Positions 4,965 to 5,295 of a DNA stretch of 5,295 nt are shown one piece after another (positions within the stretch are counted from its first letter, which is position 1; every line of letters starts with the position of its first letter). The translations under genes were made by a program, and so were the position numbers. This DNA is from an uncultured bacterium. GTDB lineage: Bacteria > Cyanobacteriota > Vampirovibrionia > Gastranaerophilales > Gastranaerophilaceae. A model generated the notes under the pieces. It saw only the letters and a list, made by a program, of their open reading frames with translations, was not told the DNA's origin and did no database searches. Location of the stretch: the NCBI GenBank assembly GCA_900554385.1, contig USHE01000117.1, forward strand, positions 1 to 5,295, given 5' to 3'.

Positions 4965-5295
4965 ATGTTAAGAACTGGAATTGTCGGACTGCCGAATGTA
5001 GGAAAATCAACTTTGTTTAATGCTTTGACCAGTGCAAAAAATGCTCAGAGCGCAAATTACCCGTTTTGTACTATTGAACCGAATGTCGGTGTTGTTACAG
5101 TTCCGGATGAAAGATTAGAAATTCTTGCAAAACTTTGTAATACTAAAGAAATTATACCGACAGCAATTGAGTTTGTCGATATTGCAGGGCTTGTAAAAGG
5201 TGCAAGTAAAGGTGAAGGTTTAGGTAACCTGTTTTTGCATAATATCAGAGAAGTTGATGCTATTATTCTGGTTGTAAGATGTTTAGATGAACCGA
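4965..5295 (+). CDS. ychF: Ribosome-binding P-loop ATPase/GTPase YchF (OLA1 family), 5' part
   Basis: YchF belongs to the Obg-related family of translation-factor P-loop NTPases, binds ribosomes, and often prefers ATP to GTP; it is linked to stress responses. Only the first 110 codons are present, and the frame runs off the right edge. The G1 loop is GLPNVGKS (8-15), followed by TLFNALT. The G2 region is NYPFCTIEPNVGVV (31-44), a YchF hallmark. G3 is DIAGLVKGASKGEGLGN (72-88), and FLHNIREVDAIILVVR follows. The NxxE motif that explains ATP preference, and the TGS domain, lie beyond the window. AAGGA (4954-4958) is 6 nt before the ATG. The 72-nt gap to pilin 2 shows no functional link between the two genes. 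Confidence 0.96.
   Translation, partial: MLRTGIVGLPNVGKSTLFNALTSAKNAQSANYPFCTIEPNVGVVTVPDERLEILAKLCNTKEIIPTAIEFVDIAGLVKGASKGEGLGNLFLHNIREVDAIILVVRCLDEP

Overview
The window looks like a piece of an AT-rich, gut-type bacterial genome. The best guess is Gastranaerophilales/Vampirovibrionia ("Melainabacteria", non-photosynthetic relatives of cyanobacteria). That guess rests on the two pilin-like proteins with the N-terminus FTLAEVLITLGIIGIVA and a C-terminus ending DDYPW, the low-GC codon use, and short dispersed palindromes. It is inference from protein style; no 16S or other marker settles it here.

Layout, left to right: (1) a type IV pilin / type II pseudopilin-like gene whose ribosome-binding site and start codon lie inside a GC-rich dispersed repeat at the left edge; (2) a 323-base gene-free stretch holding two oppositely oriented hairpin repeats with compensatory base-pair changes, a possible coding relic and the secA promoter; (3) a full-length secA without the C-terminal zinc-binding tail; (4) a small XRE-family regulator on the minus strand, tail-to-tail with secA and 1 nt from it, carrying the probable secA terminator inside its own 3' end; (5) a 140-base divergent control region with repeated CCATGATA boxes; (6) a second pilin-like gene, divergent from the regulator; (7) the first 110 codons of ychF, running off the right edge.

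How the genes fit together: SecA drives Sec export and YchF is a translation-associated P-loop ATPase/GTPase; both are housekeeping. The two pilin-like proteins are paralogues with a shared four-cysteine pattern and C-terminal signature, and probably belong to a type IV pilus or type II secretion-like filament. The most interesting regulatory idea is that the XRE protein controls both itself and pilin 2. The same block, TGCTTA..TATCATGG, sits just upstream of the Shine-Dalgarno of both divergent genes, and further copies of the box lie between them. I see no CRISPR array, tRNA, rRNA or transposase gene.
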